Shown here: positions 32,386 through 45,166 of the stretch, piece after piece | Layout: each line of letters begins with the position of its first letter | Numbering within the stretch: the stretch's first letter is position 1 | Assembly (NCBI GenBank): GCA_021014945.1 | Contig: MU266385.1 | Coordinates: forward strand, 1 to 64,000 | DNA length: 64,000 nt | Direction of reading: 5' to 3' | Source of the DNA: Leucogyrophana mollusca | Lineage: Eukaryota > Basidiomycota > Agaricomycetes > Boletales | Position numbers and translations under genes: made by a program | Notes under the pieces: generated by a model | The model's database searches: none | Told to the model about the DNA's origin: nothing | What the model saw: the letters and a program-made list of their open reading frames with translations, nothing else

Positions 32386-32648
32386 GGATCTAGTGATAGT
32401 AAGCTTCTGCCTGAGCTTAGTGGAATGTCTAGGATAAAGCGGGCACGTTGTGGTTCTGAACCGGGTATCCAAGGTCACCCCGGAGGTTCTGGCATTTGAG
32501 TCGTTTGCTCTTGAAAGCAATCCGCCACTTGGCCGAATATGGCTTGTGCTTACTAAGCTGCATACGCCAGCCTTCGACGCGCGTCCAAAGCCAAGGAGGG
32601 CTTCAGTAGTTTGTGAACACAACCTCTTTCTTTCATCCCTGTCGTATA
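32386..32648. promoter_or_regulatory. Bidirectional promoter of C78 peptidase and proteasome alpha4
   Basis: 263 bp separate the two opposed start codons. I looked for the yeast Rpn4 site (GGTGGCAAA) and did not find it on either strand. No TATA box is evident. Confidence 0.45.
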
Positions 32649-33897
32649 ATGTCAAGGTCGTACGATCGCGGTAAGCCAAGGGCACAAGGATATTGACTGA
32701 ACGAAACTGATTGTTCAATTGCAGCCCTTACCGTCTTCTCTCCAGATGGACATTTGTTCCAGGTAATTTGGTCGCGTCGTGATCTAAGGCATTGCAAGCT
32801 CATGGCGCTCATCGCGACAGGTCGAATATGCACTGGAAGCCGTCCGGAAAGGAACTTGTGCCGTGCGTACCCCTGTCAGTCCTATCTAAGCGTGAAGTTC
32901 ATCCCGCGATTTCCGTCGCAGGTCGGTGTGCGTGGCAAGGATGTAGTAGTTCTCGGGGTTGAGAAGAAGTCGGTGCTTCAATTGCAAGACCCGCGCACTG
33001 TTCGAAAGGTTGTTATGCTTGACGATCATGTTTGCTTAGCGTTTGCCGGTATGTCATGGCTTTACCTCACAAACTCGTATTCACCACACCCTTCCTTGTA
33101 GGACTGACTGCTGATGGCCGAGTTCTGATCGACAAAGCACGTATAGAATGCCAAAGCCATCGTCTGACTGTCGAAGATCCCGTAACGGTTGAGTACATAA
33201 CAAGACACATCGCTGGGATTCAACAGGTTTGTGCTTGCGTGTGACGCTGACATCAGTTGGGAGCTCACGCATTCTCAGAAATATACTCAGTCTGGTGGTG
33301 TCCGACCATTTGGTATATCGACTCTGATCGTCGGGTTTGACCCCCATGACACGCGACCGAGATTGTACCAGACTGAGCCCAGTGGCATATATAGTGCATG
33401 GAAGGTTCGTGGTTTCACAACTCCACACCTCGATTATATTGACGGGCTATCTTCAGGCTAATGCCATCGGCCGGTCGTCCAAAACTGTCCGTGAATTCCT
33501 GGAGAAAAACCATAAAGATGACATGACTCGCGAAGAGAGCATAAAACTCACTATCAAGAGTCTCTTGGAAGTCGTGCAAACAGGAGCAAAGAACATTGAA
33601 ATCAGCGTCATGGAGAGCTATGGAAAAGTAACGGTAGGCTGAAAGAGACAGTGCCTATCGCCAAACCTTACGTTCAAACCACTCGCAGAATCTAGAGCTT
33701 TCTGAGATCGAGGCCATCGTTACTGAGATCGAGCGAGAAAAGGAAGCAGGTGCGTTGTTTTCGTCTTTTCCTTTCAGCTGGTGCTAATGGAGGTGGGCCT
33801 GCTTCCAGAAGCGGAGAGGAAGCGCTCAAGGCTCGCAGCCACTGCCGCTGGACAGGCAGCCATGGCTACTCGTGCTGGTCAGCCGTCAGGACAGTAG
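32649..33897 (+). CDS. PRE6: 20S proteasome subunit alpha4 (PSMA7 family)
   Basis: A structural alpha-ring subunit of the 20S core. It has many small exons: 32649-32670, 32725-32762, 32821-32862, then 32922 onward, ending at TAG 33895-33897. The alpha signature is present at the N-terminus ([19 protein letters not shown], then [20 protein letters not shown]). Conserved parts follow: [80 protein letters not shown] and [17 protein letters not shown]-terminal charged tail ends in GQPSGQ. Because the subunit is not catalytic, no nucleophile Thr is expected. Confidence 0.93.
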
Positions 33898-34241
33898 TTT
33901 TCCTGTTGTATAATTGTACCTGTGCAAAATAGTATTCTCCCATGACAACGATAGGGACAGACGACTTTCATGGCTAGGAGCACACGTCTGTGGGTTTCTG
34001 GTGCGGGGGGTAGTGCTACGTAAAACCAGAGAGTAATAGTGGTTGGCGCCGTAAAGCCTCGTTAGGTATTCCACGGCCAAGGCTCAAGCAATGTAGCATG
34101 ACCCAATGTGGATTGTTTGGCAAAGGCCTCTGAAATAAACAAGCATTTCTTACTTGTACACGTATTAGCCAAGTACGTCCATCACAGCATCCTTGCACTC
34201 AACCATCTCCAACACGCGTTTTCGAGTGTCGGCGCGCACTC
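33898..34241. other. Intergenic region between proteasome alpha4 and the Arf-GEF
   Basis: About 340 bp holding the 3' UTR of one gene and the promoter of the next; no other feature seen. Confidence 0.4.
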
Positions 34242-37200
34242 ATGAGCATCGCTACCTCTACGGGGATGTCCAGCGTATCACAGAAACATGTGTTGCTTTC
34301 GGAGGTCTTGGCAGTGACCTCGGTTATGCGCAAGAACTCCCGCTGGGCTTCATCAGTGCATACCCTGACAGCCCGAGATTCCGCACTCGCAAAAGATCTT
34401 GGACTCCGAAGGTCAAGCCCACACAGAGACTCCCACCGCTCCGGAAGAATCACACAGGAGGCAGATCTCATGGCCGGCTTCCACGAACTTAAACGCACCA
34501 TCCGGGACGTGGAGGGTTCGTCCATTTCTTTCAATTCAAAATTCCACATTACACAGCCTGTCTTCAGATATCGAGTCACTACCGTTGCCCTCCCTCTTGT
34601 CTCCCTTCTTTGCGTTAATTCGCTCGCCCTTATCCACCGGGCCTATAACATCTGCAGCGCTCTCGTCCCTCCACAGCTTTTTCGTGTGTGGGCTGATATC
34701 CACCAACTCAATATCGCTGGATAGTGCGCTAGTAGAACTTAGCAATACGGTATCACATTGCAAGTTCGAAGCCAGCGATTCTTCCGGTGACGAGGTAGTC
34801 CTGCACAAGATCATGACCGTCATTCATGACTGCATGTGTGGAAGTAGTGTTGGTGGGCAGCTAGGCGATGTCGAAGTCTGCGAAATGCTGGAAACTGTTC
34901 TGACGACGTGTTGTCAGATGCGGCTCAGTGGTTCGTGTGAAATTACAGACATACTACAACTGCACACTCACACTGGTTTATACAGAGATTCTGCGAGGCT
35001 CTGCTGGGGCCACTATGAACTCAATCGTGAGATCAATATTCTCGCGCCTACACGTTCTGGACCCCGCAGAGGAGGAGGCAAAGCTGCAGGTCAGTGATGA
35101 GGAGCCTCAAGAAGGTGACATCAAGATGTCCGTATCAACAACCATTGCTGAGACAGGTGATACTGCTGGGGCGAGTAATGTCGTAGAGGTGACTACTGCT
35201 CCAGCTACACCTGATGTTGCGGAGGAGCCTCTAAAAGCGGCCGAGACTGACGTGGTGTCTCCTCGACCTGTGAAAGAATCTCCCATTGCTCCACCATTTA
35301 GACCTTGTGCGTATCCATATGTTGCGTGGATTGAATGTTGACCCTCAACCCTCACATCAGACGGACTCCCCGCCCTTCTTGAACTTCTCCGAGTACTTGT
35401 CAACATACTGGACCCTAACGACCAGATTCATACCGACTCGACTCGACTGACAGCCCTGGGTATTCTGAATACGGCCATCGAAACTTCGGGCACCAGGATA
35501 GGAGATTATCCTTCCCTTTCTGGTCTTATTCTTGACCCAGGATGCAAATACTTGTTCCAACTGGCGCGATCAGACAACCCTTCTGTTCTTCAATCTGCTC
35601 TGCGAACCATCTGTACTGTTTTCGAGACAATGAGGAAGCATCTAAAACTGCAGCAAGAACTATTCTTGGCGTTTAGCATCGATCGCCTTGCCACTCCGCC
35701 AGCCACCAAGCCTCCCAACGCGAAGAAAGGTAACGCCACATCTCCTCGTCCCGGTACTCCCGCAACTGCCACTCCGATTCTTGGACCGGTTGATACGGAA
35801 CTAGAACTAGAGAAAGGAAGCCCTGTGCCTTCTCGGCCACCCGTGCAACCAGCTCGTGGCGATATCCGTGATCTTATGCTGGAGACCTTGAGTCAAATTT
35901 CTCGTCACTCTGGTTTTATGGTCGACTTGTATGTCAACTATGACTGCGACATCAACTGTGAAAATCTCTTTGAACGCCTGGTCGAATTTCTGACCAAGGT
36001 CATTTAGTCTCTCAGTTTTGATGGAATCGTCCTTACTGACCAAGCTTTTGATTATGTACAGGGTGTGTATCCGTGGCAGTACTCATCTGGCGCCGATTCT
36101 CAACAACTGTATTCCCAATACCTCTGCCTGGATCTGCTGCTGGCGTTTGTCAATGATATGGCATCGCGTGCTGAGGGTGTTTGTAGCATTCTCTTTAATA
36201 CATACTCTATGCTGATCTAATTATTGCTTACAGGCTTCTGAGCGATGGCCTTCTGTGGGTTGATTCCGCTGGGTCCTCTTCATGATTTTATACTCATTCC
36301 TCCTCAGGATTTTCCTCCTCCGGATAACCTTATGCAGAGCAAGTCTCGCAAGAAGCTAGTTCTCACCGGTGCTGCGCGGTTTAACTCAAAACCGAAGACC
36401 GGTCTTGCATTTCTTGAAGAAAATAAGCTCATATACTCTGACCTGTCACCTGATGTGTCGCGGGCTCGCAGTCTCGCAATCTTCCTGAAGAGTTGCACCC
36501 GCTTGGATAAGCGCCTGTTGGGGGATTTCATATCCAAGCCAGACAACCTGGATGTCCTCAAGGCCTTTATCGGCCTTTTCGATTTTAAGGAAGTGAGTTG
36601 TTTCCGTCTCACAACAAGGAACATAGTTTCACATCGATACTTCAGAAACCAATTGCGGATGCAATGCGAGAGATGCTTGAAGCATTCCGATTACCCGGTG
36701 AATCCCAACAGATCGCTCGGATCACTGAAACTTTCGCGTCTATATACTTTGCATCACAGCCTGGTGAGCTGTCTGGTCCAAGTGTATCATGTCTCAGCTG
36801 ACCATAGCCTACTAGCTGAAATCAAGAATGAAGATGCTGTCTACGTGCTTGCCTATTCTGTGATCATGCTCAACACCGATCTCCATAACCCGCAAATCAG
36901 AGTAAGCCCGTGCAACATTCCCACCAGAACCGTACTCACAACATCGTTAGAAACGCATGACAATTGAAGACTATAAGCGGAATCTGAGAGGTGTCAACGG
37001 CGGATCAAATTTCTCCCCCGAATTTTTGGTAAAGCGCAAATTATGTCCTCGTCACTGATACTAACTTGGCACAGCAAAACATTTATGACTCCATACGGAA
37101 GCGCGAGATTGTCATGCCTGAAGAGCACACTGGGCAATTGGGCTTCGAATATGCATGGAAAGAATTGCTCACGCGTTCACGGCAATCTGGTATGGCTTTT

Positions 37201-39830
37201 ATCGTCATGATTTTCTAAGAAGCCCCTCAGCCTTGAGCGTTCCAGGACCATTTTTAATGTGTAACTCGGCCATATTCGACTTGGACATGTTCAAAACCGT
37301 ATGGAAGCCTCTTATATCCGCGATCGCCTACGCCTTCATCAGTTTTGACGACGACTATGTTATTCAACGAGCAATTTCTGGTTTCCGCCAGTGCGCCACG
37401 CTGGCGGGGCATTTCCACTTGCCGGATGTTTTCGATTTCGTCGTTGTTTCCCTCTCGCAGGCCACCAGCCTCTTGTCAGAGAACCTCCCTGCTCAAGTCC
37501 CTAACTATCCGGTAGTTGATGTCGAAGGGCAGTCTGTTACCGTATCGTCATTATCAGTAAAGTTCGGCACGAACTTCAAGGGTCAGCTTGCTGCAGTTGT
37601 ACTGTTCAACATCGTGAACGGGAACGGAAATGCTTTGAGGGAGGGTTGGACACAGGCGAGCCACACTGAGCACCGGCCCTTCTTTGCGTTTACCAATTTC
37701 CCAGATATTCGAAATGTTCCAAAATTTGTTCATGCATTCGCTGCTACCCACTAGAATGCTGCAAATGGAAGATTTCCTGGGCGGTGTCTCAATGATCCCG
37801 CTCCGAGGAAGTCAACCCTCTCGTCCTGCGCCGAGGAGCGACGGAGGATTACTCTCCGCGCTATCATCCTATCTCATGACACCGTATGGTGCAAGCTCGG
37901 ACAACCTCGTGCCGGAAGCAACTGATGCAGAAATTGAAAATACCTTGTGCACTATTGATTGTATAACCTCGTGTCGTCTGGACGAGTTATATGCACAAAT
38001 CATGTGAGCTTGAAACCAGTTTACATGCGCTCAAATTCTTATCTTTGTGTGCTGCAGGCAACTAGACTCGGACGCCCTCGTGGCAGCTGTGCGCGCCTTG
38101 GAGGCGCTCGCTCACGAGCGAACAATCGCCAGATTGAAACAAGAGTCGGACGATATAGCAACTACTTTCAACACTCCGCTCTCAAGCGATGGGTCATATA
38201 CCCTTCCATACGATCCAGCTTCTGTATTCCTCTTGGAAACCATGGTCAGCATCGCTTGTCAGACCTCGCACTGCATTGAAGATCTCTGGTATGTGCTCAT
38301 CTCACCTGATGTGCGAGGTGACCTTCATCGTTACTAGGCCGATCCTTTTCGAACACCTTTCAGCGCTGCTGTCTGCGTCGACACATTATAGCGTCTTGTT
38401 AATTGAACGTGCCGTGGTAGCGTTATTGCGCCTTTGTTTGATTCTGGCACAGAAGGCAAGTCCTTTCTATGCGTGAAGGTTGTCAGCATCTATTAATGTG
38501 AAAACACTATAGAAAGCGCTCCGAGATCAACTGTACATTTCACTCGATCTTCTAGCTGGGCTACCGCCATTTGTCGCCAATTCTGTCGCCGAGCAAGTAG
38601 TAGCTGGCGTGAGCTTGATAATTCAACACCGTGACATTGTCAGGTCTGTTGCCCTCCGATTTACCTAGTCGTACCTGAGCTCATGTCCTAGCAGCTCACA
38701 GACTGAATGGAACCTTGTCTTCGCGCTGCTACGTTCTACGATATCTCATCCGGAAGCGGCGCGCTCATCCTTTGACCTCATTGTCGGCCTCACTTCTCAA
38801 GAATCCTCACAATGGGTCACGCCCGACAACTTCACTGGTTTGGTCACGATCCTGGACGATTTCGCGAGTGCTGCCGGATCGTCGATAAACAGCCATCCGC
38901 AGAAAGGCCGCCGACCTCAACCCCAAGCATCCTCAGAGTAAGCTTACTGCCACGTAGCCGAACCCATCACTTACCATCACGCAGTACCCCATCCATCGAA
39001 CGAGGCCGGAAAGCAATTGATATACTGTTCGATCTGAAAAGGTTTATTGCACCTTTCACAGAGACCAATAAGCTGCAGCCGGGTCAAGGTGAGGCATCAT
39101 CCTCAATTGAGGTGTCACAGACATTGATAGCGGAACCGTTAGTTTGGCGTCAGTTCTGTTTGCCCTTGTTGTCATCCCTTGGTCGACAGTCCACGAATGC
39201 CTCCCGATTGGTCCGACATAGTGCTATAAGCCAACTTCAGCGGGTGCTTCTGGGCCCTCATCTGGTATATGATGAGCAAGACTCCAGCCAGGTAGAAGAA
39301 ATATTTAACAGCGTGGTTTTCCCCCTGCTCGACGAACTGTTAAAGCCTCAAGTCCACCAAATGGACCCTCGGGGCATGTCGGAGACACGTCTGCGAGCTT
39401 CTGCATTGCTCTGCAAAGCCTTCATGCACTTTGAAGTTCGCGAGAGTCACCGCAAAGCTGATATCAGGATATTGTGGATCGAGGTCCTTGATTTGCTTGA
39501 TCGGCTTATCAATGCCGAGAAGAGCGAGCAATTGGTGAGTCTCGGCAATTCGCATTCACTGTGATTCTCCCCACTCACATGCCCTATCAGTACGAGGCTG
39601 TCTCTGAGTCGCTTAAAAACGTTGTTCTCGTCATGAATGCGGCCCGCATACTTGTTCCGCCACCTCCTTCGCAACCAGATAACCGCGATGAGCAGCAGCG
39701 CACGCTGTGGACAGCAACGCAGGCTCGCCTCGAACGATTCTTGCCTGGCTTCCTGGCAGATGTTGTTCCTGCGCCAGAAGTACCTCCACCACTTGCAGAA
39801 CACAGTCCACCCACATTAGCCGCATCTTGA
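34242..39830 (+). CDS. Large Arf guanine-nucleotide exchange factor of the GBF1/Gea family
   Basis: A Sec7-domain exchange factor that activates Arf1 at the Golgi for COPI coat assembly. The gene is about 5.6 kb with many introns. The N-terminal DCB region reads VLLSEVLAVTSVMRKNSRWA, then AGFHELKRTIRDVEDIESLP. The HUS region and the catalytic Sec7 domain follow: NKLIYSDLSPDVSRARSLAI, SKPDNLDVLKAFIGLFDF, EMLEAFRLPGESQQIARITE (with the catalytic glutamate finger) and AYSVIMLNTDLHNPQIR. Downstream HDS regions run to the end (SPPTLAAS). A Pro-rich, acidic linker (MSVSTTIAETGD, near 35130) lies between the DCB and HUS parts. A second in-frame ATG at 34266 is an equally good start. Yeast has two such genes (GEA1/GEA2), so I give no symbol. 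Confidence 0.9.
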
Positions 39831-40092
39831 AATACTTATCTTAGCCCTGATGTATATTAATATCTGTTTACTGTACGAGAGCTCGAGATGATTACCCCAC
39901 CTGCAGTCGAGCAACAAAGAACGAGCCACTTGTGGTGGCAGGATTCAGCTCTGCTCCTGCGCAACGCCAGATGATTGGGCGCCTATTACAAGGGCCGGCA
40001 TTAATGCCTGCAAGAAAGTATATAATTAAGTCATTGAAATATTTATTAGACGCGTCTGATAAACAAGCGTAAATAACGCGTCTGTTTCTGCC

Positions 40093-41532
40093 ATGTCACT
40101 GGAAGACATATGGGACGCGCCTATATCCCCTCCACGTTCCCAAGAACCCGCAGACTCCAATAGGAGCCCGAAAAACACCTCAAGTAGCCCACAGAAACGA
40201 TCACGACCGTCACTGTTCCTCTCCGACTCCGACGATGAGCTTCCTGTTACGAAGAAGCCTTCGAGTTCAGCCCCCGTGCGACCTGACATTGATGCGATGT
40301 TTGAGGATATGGAAGATGACGACGACTTGGCGTACAAACCACTAGCACCAGCATTAGACTTCGAGGCTCTTCGTCGTCAGGCGGACGCCAAACATGCAAA
40401 GAGCGCCGCTTCTCGCCCCGCCCTGACTCCCCACCAAATCCTTCCCAGCAGTTCACCAGGACCCGATAATAACGCTGGAGATGATGGTCCTGATGATTCT
40501 ACGAAAGGGAAGAAAAAAGGAAAGGGCGAAGAGGATGGCAAGAAGGAGAGGAAGAAGCTCCCGAAACTAGATGAGGCGAGACTGCTTGGCCCGAACGGCT
40601 TTCCCCAGTTGATTAAAGACACCAAAGATTTCCGCATCAAAGGCAAGGGGAATGAGGTGATTCCTTCGTTCTCCGCGTGCACTAAATATCACGCAGCTGA
40701 CAGTTACATTCAACCAGGCGTCAGATTTGAACAGGATCCTTCAGGTATATCAGTTTTGGACACACAAGATGTACCCCAAGACACAATTCCGGGATACCGT
40801 TGAAAGGGTTGAGAAAATATGCCATTCCAAGAGGATGCATGTACGACCTTTCGATTGCTGACCGAATTAGCCAGCTGACTACCGGCCCTGCAGGTTGCAT
40901 TGAGCGTTTGGCGCGATGAAGCCAAGGGCCTTGTTAATGGCAAGAAACCCGACGATGACGGGGAAGATGTGATCGACCTCACCTCGGACAGAGACCCGTC
41001 AGGCGGTGTGGGCGGTTCCAGATCAGGCACTGAAGAAGATGACGCGCCTTCACACCCTCCATCCCTTCCACCGTCCTCTGATGGCGAAGACGACGATTTT
41101 GATATTGACGCTGTAATCAGAGAAGAGGAGGAGCGGCTTGCTGCTATGCGGGCTGCCAACTTGACCTCTACATCGCCGCCGCGCACCGCACCAAAAGCGA
41201 CCTACAGGTCACAACCGAACACTGATGCTGACCCTCCCAGCCTCATGGATGTTGACGAAGACATGATGTGGGATGAAATTGATGCCTTCCAAGACCCCCT
41301 GCTCCAACCTAGCCCTCGGAGTACCACTGCATCCAGTCAAGTACCAGACGCATCCACAACCTCCAACACAGATCATGACCAAGATGAAGATATGTGGGAC
41401 GTTGTTCGAGAACTTGAGGGTGTCGAGAACATTTCGTCAAAGACGGTTAAAGTACCCGCTGCGCTGGATGGCACAGACGCTAACACAACACGAGCAACAA
41501 ATGATGATGACTGGGATGACATGTATCTCTGA
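40093..41532 (+). CDS. CSM3: Replication fork protection protein Csm3/Swi3 (TIPIN family)
   Basis: Partner of Tof1/Swi1 (Timeless) in the fork protection complex, needed for stable pausing and S-phase checkpoint signalling. Exons 40093-40656, 40718-40840 and 40894-41532 give 441 residues. The Swi3 domain lies at about residues 155-235: LPKLDEARLLGPNGFPQLIK, DTKDFRIKGKGNE, then LNRILQVYQFWTHKMYPKTQ and FRDTVERVEKICHSKRMHVA. The N-terminal region is disordered, with acidic and Lys/Arg patches. The C-terminal half holds a VIDLTSD stretch and DFDIDAVIREEEERLAAMRA, a helical motif like the RPA-binding region of TIPIN. The first intron acceptor was chosen as AACCAG at 40717; an earlier one would add residues. 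Confidence 0.87.
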
Positions 41533-41996
41533 TAATTTCTTTTACATATAAATAACATCTTACACAGACAAGATGACAACTATGGGGGAAATCCTGGGCA
41601 GGCATAGGTGAACACGAATCAGTTCGGTGGTGGTTGTTCGTTGTCAGCGCGCAACTCGCGAGCCTGAAAACTATAGGTTAGCCTTTTGTCGCACCGAGAA
41701 AGATGGGGATGAGTGGAAAGGTCAGAATAAATAGGCAATATCGTGGTTGTCTCCACAAGGAATCAGAACAGGTCTGAAGATAATTCATCCTCTAAACTTA
41801 CTCTACAGAAAACGTGATGATGAAAACTTACCTCAAGGACTTGCGAATTGGTGGGAGAGGGATGAAAAGACTGGGTTCAAAATAAGAAATGAAAAGTTTT
41901 GCAGATTATATATGAATCCTCTTCCGGATCCCGACGAGGCGAGATTCCGAGTCTGGTACATATGTTGCTCGTTGTGATCAGTGCCAATCAGCGACC
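41533..41996. other. Intergenic region between CSM3 and NTM1
   Basis: About 460 bp; no gene or structured element that I can support. The ORF at 41747-41977 has no family pattern. Confidence 0.4.
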
Positions 41997-43073
41997 ATGG
42001 CATCATCATCTGATGTTCCCGAACCCGATCTCAAAGATGGGATAGAGTACTGGAGCACTCAGCCCGCGAGCTTAGACGGCGTCCTTGGTGAGTATATCTT
42101 TTCCATCTACATAACCGCCCATCCCGATTTTTAGTGCAGGCGGGTTTGGTTCTGGGGTGATTTCTTCCTCCAAAGCCACATCTTCGCGCGAGCTGACTGC
42201 TTTTTTCGCCTCATCAAGTCGCTACCGCGGGTTGACGCCCTCGGATCGCGTCAGTTTCTGATGAACCTTCTCCCCGAGTTGTCAACCGTCCCGTCAACAC
42301 TTCGACCACTTCAGACGCACAAATCAATGCGAACTCGCGCACTTGACGTTGGCGCAGGCATAGGTCGCGTCACTGCAGATGTTTTGCTGCCTCTCGTCTC
42401 CGACGTTGTCTTATTGGAGCCTGTTGAGCGGTTTATCAATGAAGCTTTGGCTCGCGGGAATGCTAGCGTCGGGCTCACCGCATCACATGATGAAAGCGGG
42501 TATAAAAATGGGTGGCCAGGCATCGCAGATAGGTCGAAAAGTGTTTCCTTCTACCAAGCACCTCTTCAGGATTTCGATCCCTCGCGACCTCACGAATCCA
42601 CGAGACTGCTTGGGCGCGTCGGCTTTTCGCCACTCGAGGACGACGCAGAATCACGGTTCGACGTCATCTGGTGTCAATGGTGTCTTGGCCACTTGAGCGA
42701 CGTTGATCTGGTTGACTTCTTGAAGAGGAGTCAGAGTGCGCTCAGAGGGCCTAGGAGTTTAATCGTCGTCAAAGAAAATCTATGCTCGGAACATGACGAA
42801 GGACCCAGGACTGTCTTTGACGAACAGGATTCCAGTTTGACTAGGTGGGAACATACTTTTTCTGCGACTTTCCGCTCTCAATATTCCAGTCAGGTCGGAC
42901 GGTGCCTATAAGAACATATTCGCAGAAGCTGGGTTGTCCCTCGTCCGCGAGCAAGTGCAACACGGTTTGCCGGCCGGCTTGTACCCAGTAAAAATGTGAG
43001 TGTGTTGTAACAATATTGAATCAAGCCCTTGTTGACCCAGTCCAACAGGTATGCATTAAGACGACTCAAATGA
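41997..43073 (+). CDS. NTM1: Protein N-terminal alpha-N-methyltransferase
   Basis: An S-adenosylmethionine-dependent methyltransferase acting on proteins whose N-terminus begins X-Pro-Lys after Met removal; targets in yeast include ribosomal proteins. Exons 41997-42087, 42140-42156, 42219-42844, 42894-42995 and 43049-43073 give 286 residues. Family motifs: GIEYWSTQPASLDGVLGGFG, then GSGSLPRVDALGSRQFLMNL, the SAM-binding RALDVGAGIGRVT, VVLLEPVERFINEA, FDVIWCQWCLGHLSDVDLVD, RSLIVVKENLCSEHDEGPRT, VFDEQDSSLTRSDGAYKNIF, and a C-terminal YPVKMYALRRLK. Exon 2 is only 17 nt. Its inclusion is required to obtain the conserved GGFGSG sequence. Confidence 0.9.
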
Positions 43074-43364
43074 TGGTAGCAAATCCACGCACCAAGAGTT
43101 GTCTACACGAGCCACTGGTGGTGCATTTAAGATGACAAGAGAAGAGCGAGTAGTTCTGCACATGCAACCCACTCCAGACTCACTTGTCTAGATTCAATAT
43201 TACTGTACCGTTTTGTATGTGTATGTAGTTGGTAAAAATACAGCGACAGTGAGGGCTAGAAACCAAGAGAAAGTGCGAGCGAGACAAGATAAAGACGAAT
43301 GTGTGCCATGTAACCAAAAGGAAATTCAGATGGGAGCAAAAACCAGCAGAGGGTAATATAAATT

Positions 43365-44507
43365 TTACCCACTCCCGGTTGACTTGCTTGCCACCGAGTT
43401 AGTCTTGTTGGTGAGGAAAGGATCGCTTAAGCTGTGTCTCCTCCATGGAGGTGTCTCAGCACGCTCCCGAAGGCCTTGAAATGACCCACGCAACACAGCC
43501 TCGAGCTTCGGCCAAATCTCATCGGAGGTTTCCCCTTGGAGCGTCACGAGACGTGCTGACTTGGAATGGGACGCGTAATACGACAACAGCGGTGAGGTTG
43601 AGGCATAAAACTGAGTCAATCGTCGTGAGAATATTTCCTGTCCAACAGTACATCAGAAAGCTCCCCACTTCCACAGAAAAGTGCAGTGACGTACAGGATT
43701 GTCATCAGGTCGTTTCGTCAGCGGTTCACCGGTCTCGTCGTCATATCCATCCACTTTCGGTCTGTTATAGGACATGTTATACACGCGACCTGATGGGAGA
43801 TGGACCCAGCGGTCTGATATTCGGCTCAGGATCACTTGATCTGGGACGTCAAGGTTTACGACAAGGCTCAACGGTACTCCTTGGTTGCTATAGAGTTGGT
43901 TAGATGCAAAGAAGAGCAAAACAGGGGGCAGGGCTCACTGAAGATGGGTATCAAGAAGCTTGCCCTGTCCTAAAGTCCGCGGGAAACCGTCTAATATCCA
44001 GTGCTGCGCTGGGGCATGAATCACGCTGCCCACGCAGCACGCACATTAAATCTCACCTTGTTGTGGAGCAGATCTAGCTTGCTGGTCACAACCTTAAGCA
44101 TGACGTCGTCAGGTAGCAGATTCCCTTGTGCAACAATCTCTTCAGCCTGACGTCCGACCTCCGTTCTAATCCCAATGCGGTCAGCGCAAGGGAACACGCT
44201 GCGGAGCAAAGAAAGTATACCTCTCTGCAATATGTTGCCTCAACAGGTCGCCTGTTGAGAGTGACAGGATATCATACTTCTTCACGAGGCGGGCGGAAAG
44301 GGTGCCCTTGCCTGCACCCGGTTTCCCAAACATTAGCATCCGCAGCATTTTTCTGTCATGGTGGTCGTCTGCTGAGCTCGTGCCAGTTCGTAAATTGTTC
44401 AGGAAAAAGGGCAGCGCCTTCAGAGCGGAGGCAGAGTGTGATATTGACCTGGCCGTCAGAGGCGAGGACGCGCGACTCGAAGATGCGCGAGTAAACAGAG
44501 AGGCCAT
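43365..44507 (-). CDS. Adenylate kinase, probably mitochondrial (AK3-like)
   Basis: A nucleoside monophosphate kinase. N-terminal residues 1-30 ([20 protein letters not shown]) are rich in Ser and Arg, without acidic residues, and look like a mitochondrial targeting sequence. The P-loop is [11 protein letters not shown], followed by [50 protein letters not shown], and a long-form [23 protein letters not shown], then [17 protein letters not shown]. The LID lacks the four-Cys zinc site, as usual for eukaryotic forms. Location and the LID suggest a matrix enzyme like yeast Adk2, which uses GTP or ITP with AMP, but the nucleotide preference cannot be proven here. A tail of about 25 residues ([16 protein letters not shown]) is extra. 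Confidence 0.88.
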
Positions 44508-45166
44508 TTATTTTGAGGCAAGGGAATGGGGGGGAAGGCGAGACAGTGCAGTATGAACCGGTGCAGGGGGGTATATAGCTGCGCGTATCGGAAATTATTG
44601 GGAACAAGTCGTTCGATGTTCGAATCAATAATTTTGGTTTGGTTGGGGAAACCGATAAGCGAGAAGCCCCTTTGGCAGTACCGTTACTGACGGTCCACAG
44701 GTCTGTGTCGAAGTCAGTATATGGCAAGCCCCAGTTAGCGCAAGCAGCAATAGCGCAGCGTCGTCAAGGACGTTCTGCGCAGTGCTGGAGCTTTCTACAG
44801 AGGATGATGGTGGTTGCGCACAAGCAGTTGGGGAAGGCGTAATCAATACATTGTAGTAAGCTTCTTACGGCAACGGCAATTGACGGCGAGGCGAAATGAC
44901 AGGCCAGGTGACCTTGACTGTCACCAGTCACCGCCAAATCACGCCTTCCTCTCTGGACGCGACAAGTAACTTACATTATTCCATCATTAATGTTAGGATC
45001 AATGCTATTGTATCTTGGCCAGTTGCTTCATGCATTGCCCCTAGTACTCACACGGCCTGGCTCGTCCGCCCAATAACTTGGGGACATGCAGTCGACATCG
45101 AGTTTTTATCTCCACAGCGAATCTACCCCAGTACATCGACTTTGACATTCAATACTTATTCCAACG
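44508..45166. other. Divergent intergenic region between adenylate kinase and secreted protein genes
   Basis: About 660 bp serving both promoters. TATATAG at 44572-44578 could be a TATA box for the adenylate kinase gene (-). I see no other gene. Confidence 0.4.
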
